Below, piece after piece: positions 1-12,100 of a stretch of DNA of 64,000 nucleotides. The notes beneath the pieces are model-generated. The model was not told the origin of the DNA. It was given only the letters and a program-made list of their open reading frames with translations, and did not search any database. The stretch lies in assembly GCA_008973525.1 (NCBI GenBank), contig WACJ01000048.1, positions 992,001 through 1,056,000 of the forward strand, in the 5' to 3' direction. Position numbers and translations under genes: made by a program. The stretch comes from Stenopsyche tienmushanensis. Lineage: Eukaryota > Arthropoda > Insecta > Trichoptera > Stenopsychidae. Within the stretch, counting starts at the first letter, position 1. Every line of letters begins with the position of its first letter.

Positions 1-189
1 GAGCTGATCAAATCCAGTCTCTGTGGGTTCAATCACTTGACGAAAGACATTCTAGTTTGTATAACCTTGAAAATTTGCGGCCTTAAGCTTGTACTAATTC
101 GTTTGTGAATTGTGTCTAACAAATTGGATTTATTTGCATGACTTCTACATTTTTTGTCATGTAGAATGTTTTTGTCATGACTTAGAATT

Positions 190-900
190 AAAATGCCTGT
201 ATTTTTAGACGTAAAATCGTAGAATCGACCCATACGACTAAAGAGTAGTCGTTCCACATGTATACTCCTTTATATTTCTTGTCTTCGTTCAATGCTAAGC
301 ATAAAGGAGCTAGAACACCTTGTTCGATGGTCAGAGTTCCTTTGTGCATATCTGTGTCTATGTATCCTGGATGGACACAATTTATAAAAATATTCTTCTA
401 GCCATATTCCCTTTCCTGTAGGAATGTCAATGCATTGACGGCAACTTTGGACACGGTATACGCACAGGATTCCATTCATCTGGTACGTTGGTGCCTTTTA
501 TTGCAGAAGGCACGAACTCTCGCACCAAATTTGAAAGATCCGGTTCTGGGTTCTGTCGGAGAATCTCTCTCATATTTGCACTTGGCAACTAGAGAAAAGT
601 AATTGACAAATGTTTTATATTCAGCGAAAAGAGTCCTTCATAATCCATATAGCTGCATTATTGACGAGTATATCGATTCCTCCATATTCCTCTGAGCTCC
701 TCAGTACTCTTATCGTCCGTGATATCGAGCTGATGATAAATCGGATTCAAACCGAGCTTCTTCAGCTCTGTAACAGCGTTGTTTCCTCTAGTTTCATATC
801 TCACAGTCAAATCGTTGATCGTTGACATAGTCCTTTGACGATAGCAAAACCGATATCCTCATTGACATCAGTTACAATAGCAACTTTCTTTGTATTGGCT
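190..900 (-). pseudogene. Decayed carbonyl reductase (SDR) copy
   Basis: On the minus strand, pieces in shifting frames match the intact carbonyl reductase at 6.9-7.7 kb. They run from a KVAIVT start near 890, through GIDILVNNAA near 670 and TFVNYFSLVA near 590, to LVREFV, YTVSKVAVNAL, FINCVHPG and a GVYMWNDYSL tail near 240. Several frameshifts and stops break it, for example a TAG inside the segment after the YxxxK region. About 30 residues between FVNYFSLV and LVREFV are missing, which removes the segment holding the catalytic serine. The Rossmann glycine motif is also changed (TDVNEDIG instead of TGANKGIG). It is best read as a dead tandem paralogue of the neighbouring gene. Confidence 0.85.
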
Positions 901-1527
901 AATTAACAATTCAATTGCTATCTGAAATACAAATGATACATCTTATCTTGGTTACATTTCCAAGCGACATTATTGTAATACCACAGAGCAGATGAATATT
1001 TACCAAAATGTTACCTTATGCGATGATTACATAATGTTAAGCATCCAATTAATTGTGTGGATCGATGTTAACCTCATAAATACCGTGCACACAGATTTGT
1101 GCATTTCATCACTTCAGCACATGAACTTTATTTTTATTCTTATTTATCATATTTAATTAAAATACTATTAAAACAAAAAATATTAGCTATCGGCTTTTTT
1201 CAGGTCCCTTTTTTATTATGCATTATTCTAATTTTTGCCATCAATCGACTTTCGCATGCACATTCATCATTCCTCAAGGTTTTCTAAGGTTTTGCTGCAT
1301 AAATTTGGTGTTTATAATCTGCTTAAAGTATTCATGCAAAAAAGTGAGATACTTTACAATCACATAGTATCTCGAATCATATAATATGAATATATTTGGT
1401 GTTTTAAATGTATATTTTGATAATGAAAATGAATGTTTACTGACGACAAAGTATACGTTTTTATAACAAAAAATCTAACTGTAACTGAAAACATCATTTT
1501 ATTGATTATTTGTATTCTTTATCTTCT
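901..1527. other. AT-rich spacer, nothing recognised
   Basis: No open frame with recognisable similarity and no clear repeat were seen here; short ORFs look random. Confidence 0.5.
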
Positions 1528-1745
1528 TCTAATATATAAAAATGAATTGGGTTTTGTTCGTTCGAAATGCGCTGCCATACCGTTCATCGGATTACAATAA
1601 AACTTCGTCCACTTATTGCTAAGAATTTCGCAAGTAACATAAGCATAGTTTAATATATAAAAATCAATGTTTGTTTGTCCGTATTTAATGCGCTGCCATA
1701 CTGTTCATTCGATTGCGATAAAACTTTGCCAACTTTTCGCCTTTT
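1528..1745 (+). repeat. Helitron-like dimeric repeat, copy 1
   Basis: It starts TCTAATATATAAAAATGAAT and holds two related units of about 110 bp. Each has a TATATAAAAAT-GTTTGT/TTGTTCG opening, then ATGCGCTGCCATAC, GTTCAT and GATAAAACTT. The same dimer recurs at 54.85 and 62.84 kb in the same orientation. The TC..CTAATATATAAAA opening resembles non-autonomous Helitron ends known in insects; that class call is inference, while the repetition is seen directly. Confidence 0.7.
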
Positions 1746-1747
1746 TT

Positions 1748-1900
1748 CCCCAGCATTAGCTGGGATAATCAAAATTATCAAATTTCTAATTGGTTTTGAA
1801 TATATTTACAATACAAATGATTGTTTCATGATTATAATACTTATTATTTATTAATAAAAACGTTCATAGCTAAGCAAATAGGTGGCCGTTCATTCAAAAT
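1748..1900 (+). repeat. Fragment of the 52.3-kb dispersed repeat
   Basis: The stretch around GATAATCAAAATTATCAAATTTCTAATTGG and TTTATTAATAAAAACGTTCAT matches 52,420-52,530 and, inverted, about 3,970-4,090. It is a partial copy of the pogo-like repeat described at 3,290-4,150. Confidence 0.6.
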
Positions 1901-2289
1901 TCTAATCACTTCGAATTTTTCTTAAAGCTATTATATTATTATTTTCAAATTATCTTTGAAGGGCTTAAGCTAACAATGTCTTAACATAATCCAACGCCGT
2001 TTTGACGAATGTAATCACTGTTATCTTTTTCACTTGTAGTGTCACTCTGGATTTTTTCTCTATTCACGTTTTCAAAACATTTTAAATTTTCCAATATTCA
2101 TTCTCTTTAGAATGCATTAATCCATTTCTATGCCGAGAACAATTTCTCTCTATGGTCGAATGAGTGTTTCTGGCTTTACTTTTGACCAAGATTGTGTTAT
2201 ATTTATAGCATCCAACAGCTTATTTTTTTCCAAGATTAATCAAGTTGTCATCTTTCTCAGCAAGAGTTTTCAGAAGACTGGTGCGTTTT

Positions 2290-2935
2290 CAATATTTTAT
2301 CCCCCCGGGTCATTTTTCATAATCTTAAACTCGTTTTGATATCTGCCTCGTGTAACAAGTATTTTTAATCTCCATTGTCCGGTTGTTTTGAGAAACAACA
2401 AAACACATTTAGATATGAGAATAGGCGTTTATTTTGGTAGTTAAAAATACAAGCATCATCCTTGCCGTTTTGAAGAGTTTTGTTTCTAATCTTGACTCGT
2501 ATATTGTTAGGGAATTGCCTCATTATCCGAGTATTACCACATTTTTTATAGTATTGTGTTCATTTTGTGTGTTTCATAATTTTATAAGAAAAAAATAGTT
2601 AATATTTTTCAGGTACGGATTATCCGCAAACCGGATAATTCGCACTCGGATGATCGAGAGTTTTAAAAAAATATTTTTTATACTCGGATAATAAGGCCAT
2701 TCCTGAATAGTACTTAAGTGTTATATACACAGATCAAGATTAAAGAAATAAAACTCTTTAAAGCGATAGAAATTATGCTTGTATCTTATCTACTAAAACA
2801 AACGCCTGTTCTCATGTTTTAATTGCCTTGGATTTCAAAATAACCGAGCAAGAGCTTAATAAATCTTGTTATACGAGGCAGAAATCATAACGAGAATAAG
2901 ATTGTGAAAATGGATCCGGGGTAATAAGAGCGATA
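2290..2935. repeat. Large imperfect inverted repeat
   Basis: The left arm, about 2,310-2,460, is repeated in inverted form at about 2,770-2,920. Shared blocks include TCTGCCTCGT-TAACAAG, GGTTGTTTTGA/GGTTATTTTGA, GAGAA-AGGCGTTT-TTTT and ATACAAGCAT. The arms are about 150 bp with roughly 310 bp between them. A second palindrome lies inside the spacer. Such a structure could arise from two opposed insertions of one repeat or from a foldback element. Confidence 0.7.
2511..2706. mobile_element. MITE-like element inside the inverted repeat
   Basis: The left end GGGAATTGCCTCATTATCC and the right end, read in reverse as AGGAATGGCCTTATTATCC, form imperfect terminal inverted repeats of about 25 bp, both continuing into GAGTAT. 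The element is about 195 bp with no coding capacity. It is probably a pogo-like MITE nested within the larger inverted repeat. Confidence 0.5.
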
Positions 2936-3060
2936 CATATGGTTTGATTATTAAAACTTTAACATAGCATGGTAGGATGACCGCGTATTTGCGAGCGAAT
3001 TCCAGTGATTCAGAAAGAGCATTCTTGTATGTTGAGCTCGAAGAGAGACAGAGATGTTGT
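2930..3060 (+). repeat. Fragment of the pogo-like dispersed repeat
   Basis: GATGACCGCGTATTTGCGAG, then GCGAATTCCAGTGATTCAGA, then TTGAGCTCGAAGAGAGACAG closely match 52,545-52,620, so this is another partial copy of the same repeat. Confidence 0.6.
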
Positions 3061-3289
3061 GGGCGATATGTTGGGCGTTGATAGTGTTAAACTGATTGTT
3101 AATAGACCCTCCGTAACTTTTGTTTACCCGGCTTAACCCTTTGAGTAGTGAACTAATTTAAAATCTTCATAGTCTTAGATTCTATATTTGCTTATCCGCC
3201 ACTTATTATCCGCACAAATCCCCTTATCTGTCAGAACCGAAAAAGCATCTATATCTCGTCGCTCCACATGAATCGGTGTTGTGTTTCAA

Positions 3290-4150
3290 CAGACCCAAAT
3301 TCGATAGCCGGAGTGTAAACAATAGGAATAGTGATGCGATATTACAACGCACGGAATAAACACAGACGACATGTGGTGCATCTTTTATCAGGTGTTGTTT
3401 TATCTTAGATCTATAAGATAAAATATACATGTCATTAGTCAAATTAACAAAAACAAAGTGAAAATAAGCAAGTGCGAATAGACAAAGGTAGGAATTCAAG
3501 TTTCAAGATCGATGTCAAAAAATATTTAACCAGTTGTCATCTGGAAAACATTATAGATAGACGTTCGTAAAGTTAACATTTGCAAGTCGTTATAGAAATA
3601 CGTAATTATAGGATTTGCTTTACGGAGACTTGGACTTCGGAGACGTGCATATCTGGTGGACGCAGCGACGAAAGAGTTAAATAAATAAACACTGTCGATA
3701 GCAAAAGATATTCGGTAATTTCTTCAAGTAAACATAAACAATACAACAAAAATCGATTCATTACATCATTCACACATCGATATTAGTCGATAAATTTGGG
3801 TTAACGATCTATACAATCGTGCGATGTACGCAGGAAGCTCTCCGTCTCTGTCTCCCATGCACAGTTATGGAACTGCGCTACATTTTGTTCGTCTCTGTCT
3901 CTCTTACAAGAGTGCTCTTACTGAATCATTGGAATTCGTTCGCAAATACGCGATCATCCCACCATACAGGTTAACTATGGGCGTTTTTCTTAATAAATAA
4001 TGAGTATTAAAATAAAAATATGAAATTATAATGAATATGACATTATAATCAAAACCAAAGAGAAATTTGATGTTTTGGATTATCTGTGTTTTCCAGTTAT
4101 CTGTGTTTGTCCTCCCCGGCAGTCCCCCGGATAATCGTAAGTCTACTGTA
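3290..4150 (-). repeat. Pogo-like dispersed repeat, copy A
   Basis: Read on the minus strand, this matches 52,296-53,190 over about 860 bp with scattered differences. Matching blocks include the ATTATCCG-rich start, TGCACAGT, ACCCAAATTTATCGACTAAT and TGTTTACTCCG-CGAATTTGGG-type ends. The minus-strand start CAGTAGACTTACGATTATCC resembles terminal repeats of pogo/Tigger elements. No intact transposase was seen. Confidence 0.65.
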
Positions 4151-4559
4151 TATTGAATGCTGAAATGAAGCAAAAAATATTGCGTGCGAACGCCCGGCTC
4201 ATTTAGTGTTAAATCACAATCCACCTTTAGTTCCTCATATCCGGCATCAATTTTGCATATTTTAAATGTGCTTTTCTATTGATTATGCTCATTTTTATTG
4301 CAATTAGTTATTATTGTGTTTGTATTGATATTGCAAAATTAAAATTAAATAGATAATAATTGTTAAATTAAATAATAAATATGAGTAACGGTAGGTCTAA
4401 CCTGCACCTTGAAAATTCAACGCAGAATGAATCAAATAACCGCTTCTAATGAATAAAAAGTGAAGCAGGGATCGTTATGTTATTCCACGCGAGCTTTATT
4501 ATTTCGATATAATATCGCCAGATGTGTTCAACCGATAAATATTAATATTATTTTTAAAT

Positions 4560-5560
4560 TAATTTAATTAATTTTTCGTTTTTATATTCGAAAAAATGTG
4601 CGATGACGAGCGCATTGCGATGCAGTTGAAAATCGCGTGTGGAATGTCAATTGAAAATTCGTGGTAAAATGGAGGTTTCTAGCTTGTGGATTGTATCGAG
4701 TACGATGCGAATGATGAGATTTTGCGAATGATTCTATCTCGGCATGGAACGTTCCAGTTGAGTCGTAGTTTCTCGTCCGTAGTAATGATCCGGTCACGTG
4801 ACCCAGTCACTTGTCCACACCCACACACCCACACTCACCCATCCCACCCACACCGCACCACACCGCATCACACCGCACCCATTCCCCCCACTCCCCCTTC
4901 TTATTCGCTCTTTGTTCCCTCTTTGGCTTCCTACTCTGCGATTCGCGCAAATGTCCATCGAAATGCATCCGATTCGACTCGTCGCAAACTTGTCCATTTC
5001 ATTCCGCATGTCCGTCGCCTTTCAAATGCCTCCATTTCTTACGCGAATTCTTAAACACTGCTCTATCGATTACTCGACGCCACCCTTCCGGGCGTTCGTC
5101 CTCCAGGCTGATGCTCGCTGACGACCATTTCAAAAGCCGAACGTTAAAACGTCTTCCATAAAAGGATCATCGACCGACCACCGCAGCATTCCGATTCTCA
5201 GCTCGATGCCCAAATCTCATACGATTCCCAATCTTACGCTTCAAGGACAAAGATCGCAGCCACGCCATCTTATTCATGCGCAGTCTTCCCAGGAAGGGCA
5301 GCAGAAAGCTAATCGATAACAGCCAGAATGATTTCACCGGAACGAACCGTTCGTCGCATCTCGGAACGAAGAAACGGCTGACCAAAACTGACGACGATTT
5401 GCGGACACAAAGCGTGGATTTAAACACCGGAATCCTCCATCAAAAATCAAATGCTTTCGGAATTAAAACATCCCTCGCGATGCCCAAACAAACAATTGAT
5501 AGCATAAGACGCATCAAAAGCCGATTGTGTTCGCAAAACTCGAGTATTCGCGGAAAATGA
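4560..5560 (+). other. GC-raised patch with overlapping ORFs, no known gene
   Basis: Base composition rises clearly above the very AT-rich flanks. It holds several overlapping open frames on both strands. The longest plausible one on the plus strand is open from 5,162 to 5,560, with an ATG at 5,276 and a polar, basic 94-residue product. I do not recognise any of these products, and both strands are open because stop codons are rare in this composition. It could be an orphan exon, an old gene fragment or a promoter-like region. Confidence 0.3.
4817..4890. repeat. CACACC-rich simple repeat
   Basis: A run of CACAC, CACCC and CACACCGCA units makes a degenerate microsatellite. It accounts for the His/Pro/Thr-rich ORFs that cross it in several frames. 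Confidence 0.8.
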
Positions 5561-6868
5561 CCACAAATGTAACAATACTCCATTATTTTTTCAACGCGCA
5601 AAATATCATCCAGCGCAAAAAATCGACGCGCAGACGACGCGGATCATAATTCATAACAAAAAATAATCGAAATTTATGATAAAAAATAATATTTTATTAT
5701 GAATCGGTTTGCCATCTATGATATTGGTTAAGCGCTCGACGTACAACCGCACACATAAATATTTATTAGTGAAATTGTATTTAAACGACTTGCGAATTTT
5801 CATTTCATCACATTTTCCAACCGATATATTAATTCCATCGATCATTACGACACGGGGCGACTTTTCCGAATGCAATTACCCTCGACTCTCACAATAAAAT
5901 AATTTTATAAGCCAGTCAATAGTTGATGCAATTTAAATATTAATTTATTCCTACAATTATCTAAGCGTCGAGCACTAATATCGATCAATCCCAATTAAAT
6001 ACAATACCCAATGCGAAATTTCATATCGTGTACGCATTTGCATTCTTTTTGTGCGATTTGTTCGAGTTGTTCCAATTTTGGAACATGCGCTTAAAAACGC
6101 ACAAACGATAGCATAATGTGACGCAATAAGCGTGACAAATTTAGAGTAGTGATTATTTACCATATACAGGTTGCGTTGCGTATTTTATTTTAAAATTTCC
6201 ATCAAAAACTTCATAACTTTTCAATGCAATTAACAAACGACCCAAATAGATTCTCGCTTTTGCATTGGTTTTAGAGGAGGAATTTGTTATGAAAGTACCG
6301 CTATCCTTAATTTACGGACACAATGATGGAATATAAGTTCAAAATATTCACCGAAAAAATGAATATTTTTGAATAAAAACGAAATTAGCTAATATATACA
6401 CAAATATATATGAATAAACTCACTTATTGGACGACATTTTTGTTCAGAATTGTAATGAATAATCGTATTGAATGTTATTATTCAGATAGGAATTAAAAAA
6501 GTCAAATGTTCCAAAATTGGAACAATGTTGGAAAATGTTGAAAATTATCGAAATATCGATTCAGGATACGGTTTATGACTTAGATATATATTTTTTAATT
6601 AAAATTACCCCAGCGTCAGTATATCAGACGAACCTATTTATGCCTAACGCCGATTATTTTTTGTTATGAGCTGTAAAGCAAAAAAACAAAACAATTGAAT
6701 ATTTTTCATTTTTTTAATCATATAAATGTGTGGATGCTGTGGAATCTAAAGATAAAATAAGTACTCAACTGGAAACAGCGAAAGGAGACAGATCGCTTTT
6801 GAATGTTTACCTATCTAAATATGTCTGTAAATTTTTCATCATTCGAGACGATGAGATCTGAGATCGAT
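5561..6868. other. AT-rich spacer downstream of carbonyl reductase
   Basis: No gene was recognised. The right part is likely the 3' UTR and downstream flank of the minus-strand carbonyl reductase that ends at 6,869. Short ORFs have no recognisable product. Confidence 0.5.
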
Positions 6869-7708
6869 TCAAACATCGGCATACCAGTCGATCAGGGTGC
6901 AATCGAACCACATGAATACGCCTTTGAAATCTTCCCCCTTTTCGTTTTTGCCCGTGGCCAGAAGCAGAGGCGCCCTGGCTCCCTCTTCGGGCGTCAGGTC
7001 TCCCCGCTGGGAGCTCATATCGGTGACGACGAGGCCAGGATGGGCACAGTTGACCAGGACGCCCTTCGGCCCGTATTCCCTGTCGTGGATGAAAGTCAGG
7101 GCGCTCGCGGCGACCTTCGAGACGACGTAGGACGAAGATCCCCAGCCGTCTTCCTCGTTCGTCCCGCGCTTCGTCGACTCGACGAATTCCCGCACGAGCG
7201 CCGAGAGGCCCTCCACCGTCAGACTCCTGTCCGAAAATCTCTTCCTGAGCTCTCCGCTGGGGATGCAGCTCAGCTTTCCTGCGAGGCTGGTTAGGTTGAC
7301 GACTCTCGAGCCCGGTCCCAGGAGGGGAAACAGGATGTCGCATACGGAAACCAGACTGAAGTAGTTGACGAACGTCGTCGTCTCCGCCTGGACCGAGATC
7401 GGCGTCGGATCTTTTGTTTTGAAGGCGACGGCTGCATTATTGACGAGGATGTCAATGCGGCCGTACTCGGCGGCTATGTGGTCCCTGAATCGTCTCACGC
7501 TGTCTTCGTCCGTGACGTCGAGGAGATGGAAGATCGGCTTCAGACCTAGCTCGCCGAGCTCCTTGACCGCCCGCCGCCCCCTGATCTCATCCCTGGCAGT
7601 CAAATACACGTCCCCTTTCCATCCTTCGCACAGTCCTTTCACAATCGCGAGCCCTATTCCCTTATTGGCGCCCGTCACTATGGCTACTCTTCTGGTCGAG
7701 GACGACAT
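6869..7708 (-). CDS. Carbonyl reductase [NADPH]-like short-chain dehydrogenase
   Basis: A 279-residue protein in one uninterrupted coding exon, close to the length of human CBR1. It shows the NADPH-binding TGANKGIG motif near residue 12, LVNNAA for the Rossmann core, a serine in NLTSLAGK, and the catalytic YVVSK (YxxxK). It ends with the NCAHPG and GVFMW segments typical of CBR1-type enzymes. The family reduces carbonyl groups on quinones, aldehydes and other xenobiotics in the cytosol using NADPH. I start at the ATG of MSSSTRR. A longer frame with MFQWK exists, but a pyrimidine-rich TTTTTTTGTTTCAG splice acceptor lies just before TGGAAG-ATG, so the upstream codons are probably intron and a 5' UTR intron is likely. 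Codon use is GC-rich compared with the flanks. A dead paralogue lies at 190-900. Confidence 0.93.
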   Translation of the reverse strand: MSSSTRRVAIVTGANKGIGLAIVKGLCEGWKGDVYLTARDEIRGRRAVKELGELGLKPIFHLLDVTDEDSVRRFRDHIAAEYGRIDILVNNAAVAFKTKDPTPISVQAETTTFVNYFSLVSVCDILFPLLGPGSRVVNLTSLAGKLSCIPSGELRKRFSDRSLTVEGLSALVREFVESTKRGTNEEDGWGSSSYVVSKVAASALTFIHDREYGPKGVLVNCAHPGLVVTDMSSQRGDLTPEEGARAPLLLATGKNEKGEDFKGVFMWFDCTLIDWYADV

Positions 7709-8639
7709 CTTCCACTGAAACAAAAAAAGAGGACTACTATCAGACGAGACTGTTCGTGCATCGTCACTTCAAAACTAATTCCAACCAGTCCGGTACAGAT
7801 AATGAACAATATTTATTTTTAGCAAATCATTACATAACTTCTTATCGGTTGTTTTTGAGTCGGTCTGGCATACTGTTATTTTATTCGCGGACTAACACAA
7901 ACAATCGAAATAGAAGATAGAATCCCTTTTATTCGACTTTTTAAATTAGTTATTGGCATTTTCGAGCTTGCATATAATTCGTTACGATCGCTTTAGATAT
8001 GAACTTCGTTATCTTTATTTATTTTGAAAAGACAAACATCTAGTTCGAGAAATTAAAAAAAGAAACAGACCGAGTCTCGCCGTAGTCGAAATATAACTGA
8101 TTATTTTGATATAATATCGATTTGCTATCGAAGAAATTTTACAATCTCTCGAATTGGTCTTGAACGATGACGGCTCATTTATGAATGGATTTGTAGCCAT
8201 TTTTTTAAAAATAATCAACGTGTGTAAATTTACTTTTATTTATTATTTTTTAGATGGAATTGTATTAAATAAAAATAAATAATTGATATTGTTTCAAATA
8301 TTTTAGATGAAAATTTGAATTCAAAACGATTTCATTCGACGCGCTCGGATCGTCGACGATAGGACGACATCATTTCGATGTCGTTTTCGTTTGACGCAGT
8401 TTTTGATGTCGACTTTGTGTTTGAAAAGATTCAGAAGTTCGAAAATAAGTTATCGGTGGAGCAAAGTGGGACCCGGTCGGTTGGCGTGTCGGGAGCGAAG
8501 GCCGCGGGTCATGGTCGAGCGCTTCGGCGTCGAGTGCGCGCAAAAAATTATTAAAAGTGTCGTTCGGCGATCGGCGTTGCCAACCCCAGCGGGAAATAAA
8601 GCGGAGCGCGGCGGGGCGGCCGCCGCTATACGCAGCGCT
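7709..8639. promoter_or_regulatory. Shared upstream region of two divergent genes
   Basis: About 930 bp separate the ATG of carbonyl reductase (minus) from the ATG of the HIRIP3-like gene (plus). The right end becomes GC- and CpG-rich from about 8,340, as expected around a transcription start. No specific factor sites were identified. It also contains the carbonyl reductase 5' UTR intron end at 7,714. Confidence 0.5.
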
Positions 8640-9150
8640 ATGAACAACTACGAGGAGCGCGCCATGAGCCACAAGCGCGTGCGCATGGAGGGCGAAGCGC
8701 CCGCCGGTCTGGTGCAGCCCAACGGTCTCCCGCTCTCCTACATGGGTGAGTCTCCCGCGAGAGCCGTCCGCCCGTTCCGGGTCGTCCGCGCCGCGAGAGC
8801 CGCCGGAGCCGTCCGGAGGGCCCCGCTCTTCCCCTCGGGACGCTCCGCGTCGCCTCGTCCCGCCGTCGGGGCTCCCCTCGGGCCGCGTCCCGCGGCCGGT
8901 CGGACGCTCCGGCGGATCGGACTTCCGCGGAGGGAAGTCCGCCGGTCGCGTCCGCCTCCTCCGCGGGGACCCGGGCCGCCCCTCCGGGGGCGGAAGGGCT
9001 TCCGGCCGCGTCTCCGGCCCTCCGGCGCCGAAGCGCGCGTCGAGATCCCGCCCGAGGGCTCTCGCGGGAGACGTTCCGAGTCCCGCGAGAGATCAAAACA
9101 ACAAACTTATCTCGACCTGCAGCTCTTCCGTAGTAGACGTTGCGATATCG
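8340..9150 (+). promoter_or_regulatory. CpG-rich block around first exon and intron 1
   Basis: The region is strongly GC- and CpG-rich, unlike almost everything else in the window. It spans the probable 5' UTR, exon 1 and the start of intron 1 of the HIRIP3-like gene. It explains the long overlapping open frames here on both strands, which are composition artefacts. Confidence 0.5.
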
Positions 9151-12100
9151 CAACTGCGCTTGACTTTTCTCATTGCGTTCGAGGAATCAGACATCATACA
9201 AATCTATTTCTTCATATTTCAGTTCCGACCTTCGTCGAAGAGTTCCAGAAATCGACGCAATCCATTCACACATCACGTATTCCATCATCAGCCACAGTAT
9301 TATTTCGCTATCGCAACCGTCGGACGCTTTCAGATCGCCCCCTCTCGTTTCAGACAACGGACACCAGATCCCCTATCAGCCGTACGCCGGATCGTATAAT
9401 GCCCACTATCCTCCGACGGAGGTCGCCTTCGGCGGCTACGGGCCCGGCGGAGACCTCGCCGGGTACGCGTCACGAGGTCTCAGCTACGCGCCCCCCGCGC
9501 ATCAGGCCTACCCGCCTCCGCCGCAGCCCTCGGCCGCCTTCGTTCAGCAGCAGCAGCAGCAGCTGCTGCACTCGTACGAGTCGCAGCACCATGCGCACTC
9601 TCAGCATCCGGCGCACAAGCCGGCGTGGTCGCCTCAGGCTCTCATGCAACCGATTCAGGTAGTGAACGATGGCAGATGTGTAAGTTTAAAGTTTTTATTT
9701 ACGTTATTTTCATTCGAACTCGATCCGCTCGTCTGTCAGTTCCCGCTGTTATTTTTAAATCGCCGAACATTGATCGTCAGGTATATTCTTACATATAACA
9801 AATGTGATATTCAATTTTGTAGTCAATCTTCCTAAAATATTTTTCCAATTGGACCTCGGGATAGTCTATCGATCACTATCGACTGTGAGATTTGAGCATA
9901 GGCCTTAACGGAGAACGATACATCTTTTTGTTTGAAATTCTTCATAAATATACACATCGGAATCCCCGAGATTCCAATGATCGTGGACGAATTTATTGTG
10001 TAGAAATTCATCCCGTCGGCTGTGATGAATTTTAACATTTAATCATTTCAACGTCGCTTTCTGACATCGATGCGTCCGATACGGATTAATATATGACAGC
10101 AGATCGATCGTTCGAATTGAACAGTGTTCCGTTTTTTTCTTCGTTTCAGACGACCAACGAGCAGCTCATGAAAAACGACATGAAAGTAAAGCAGGAGATC
10201 AAGCTCGAGCCGTCCGTCCCGATCGAACCGGCCGGATCTTCTGCGATATCTATGCGAGCCGTGACCGAATCTCATCCTGTGAGTTGAAAGCCTCTCGTTA
10301 AATTCACGCATACATTTTCTCAACGCCCAATAATCATTCTTATGCATTTTGCACGATGTCAGATAAAGAAATTCTTCCAGAACATTGATGCCGCTTCTCC
10401 CGGACTCGGCAATCAGATGAATGAAGATCCGCCGAAAATTAAAATAAAAACGGACATTTTTAAAGAAGAAGAAGCCGCAAATTTAAATAGAAGAGGAGTA
10501 ATAACCGAAAGCGGCAATATCGACAAATCAATTTCTTCTTGTGAGTAGTGATCTTTAGAATATTATGTTGGTTTAATTTGAATTGTGAAAAGATCAAATG
10601 AACTGGAATAATTTTCAACTCGATTTGCAGGTGCGGAATCGGACCCCTCAAAAATAAGACATACCCTCTCGCTCGAATCCGGAATCGATCCGAACAAAAA
10701 AATGATGGAGCACTCCGTTATCAAAGGTTTCTTTGTCTACTCTGATATGCCGTTGTGACTTTTGTAATACTGGTCATAGATTTGTAATGAAACTAACTTT
10801 TAGAAGGCCTCACCGATTCGGACCTTTTGGGTATGAACACAGGGAGCGCTGACGTGGAAGGCGGCAAATCTCGCATATCGGACAGTGGCAATAGTACCGA
10901 TAGCGCGAATAAAAACAAATTTCAAGGGTTAGTTCATTTATTACATTAAATAATTGTATAAACGATACTATAACAGGTATTCAATTAAATTACGACATAA
11001 TATTTGATGTCGTATAAGTTCAATTTTCATATATAATACTTACATTGTTTGTTTAAATAATATTGCAATTTGAAAAATATACTCCCATAACATTTAGAAT
11101 TTTGAATTACAGAGAAAACCCTAAGAGCTAGTATTGTGAAAAATATTCAACCTGTTGATAGTTGACATATCAGTATTTATATTGTGTATCTCTGATTTTT
11201 TTTCTGTTGTCACTGTCGCCGAATCATTTATATAGCAAAACAAAACCAGCTCTATGTGCTTTCCTGTGAAAAATTCTATTTGTTGATATCAAAAGTTTTA
11301 TAAAACATCTTGTGATGTGCCCCCGATAAAAACCCAAGATTTTATTTAAATATGTATTATATATACATTAAAACCCCTGTTTATTTAATCTTTGGGAACT
11401 GAAATTTGTTCAATTTGAATTGTTTAATGTTGCACGATATTGTTTTAAGAATATATTCCCAAAATTCTTTCCGTATTTCACCGATCGATTTTTGAAATAT
11501 GACTAAACCGATTTCGGTGCGTTTATAAATTTATTTAAATTATATTTAGTTGCACATCGTACATGAAAATGTTATGTATTATGAATTTTTAAATTATATA
11601 CGAGAACGGATAAAATTTCAGTGCCCCAAGGATTCCTTAAATAAGGATTCTATTGTATATTTAATTGTTAATTTTGATTATATTCTTTATTTGTACTGCT
11701 GCCATGAACTATCCTGTTGAAGCTGAGCCCAGGCTTCATGACTTGATTTGCTCAAGTTATCAAATAAGTAAGCTTCATTTTGGTTATTGTAAAATTGAAT
11801 ATATATGTAACTGCTGATTTTTGTGTTGTTTTTATATTGTGACCAAAAGAGTTTGTGTAATATGTGAGTGTTAGAGCAGCCTCGTGCTACGCCAGAGCGC
11901 CCTAGGGCGGCTTTGTATATGTTTATTTAAAAAAAATAAGTATCCGACTTTTTCCAGTCCCTTCAACGGGACCATTGTTGATATTACATGTTTTTTATAG
12001 TGTATTTGTGTTTTTAAGAATGTGGTCTTAAGAATTGCAACTGCTAAATCATGGTACTATCTATATATACAAACGGATGTACATTTTAACGATTTTAGAA

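Noticed and set aside
4686..5161. Several His/Pro/Thr-rich ORFs on both strands
   Set aside because: They are produced by the CACACC simple repeat and appear in multiple frames, so they are not evidence of a protein.
6803..7718. Other open frames overlapping the carbonyl reductase on both strands
   Set aside because: GC-rich codon use leaves the opposite strand and alternative frames open; only the SDR frame has family motifs.
8391..9662. 423-residue open frame running through exon 1, intron 1 and exon 2 of the HIRIP3-like gene
   Set aside because: Most of it is Arg/Pro/Gly/Ser-rich translation of a CpG-rich intron in the wrong frame. Clear donor (GTGAGT at 8746) and acceptor (before 9354) sites give the real exons.
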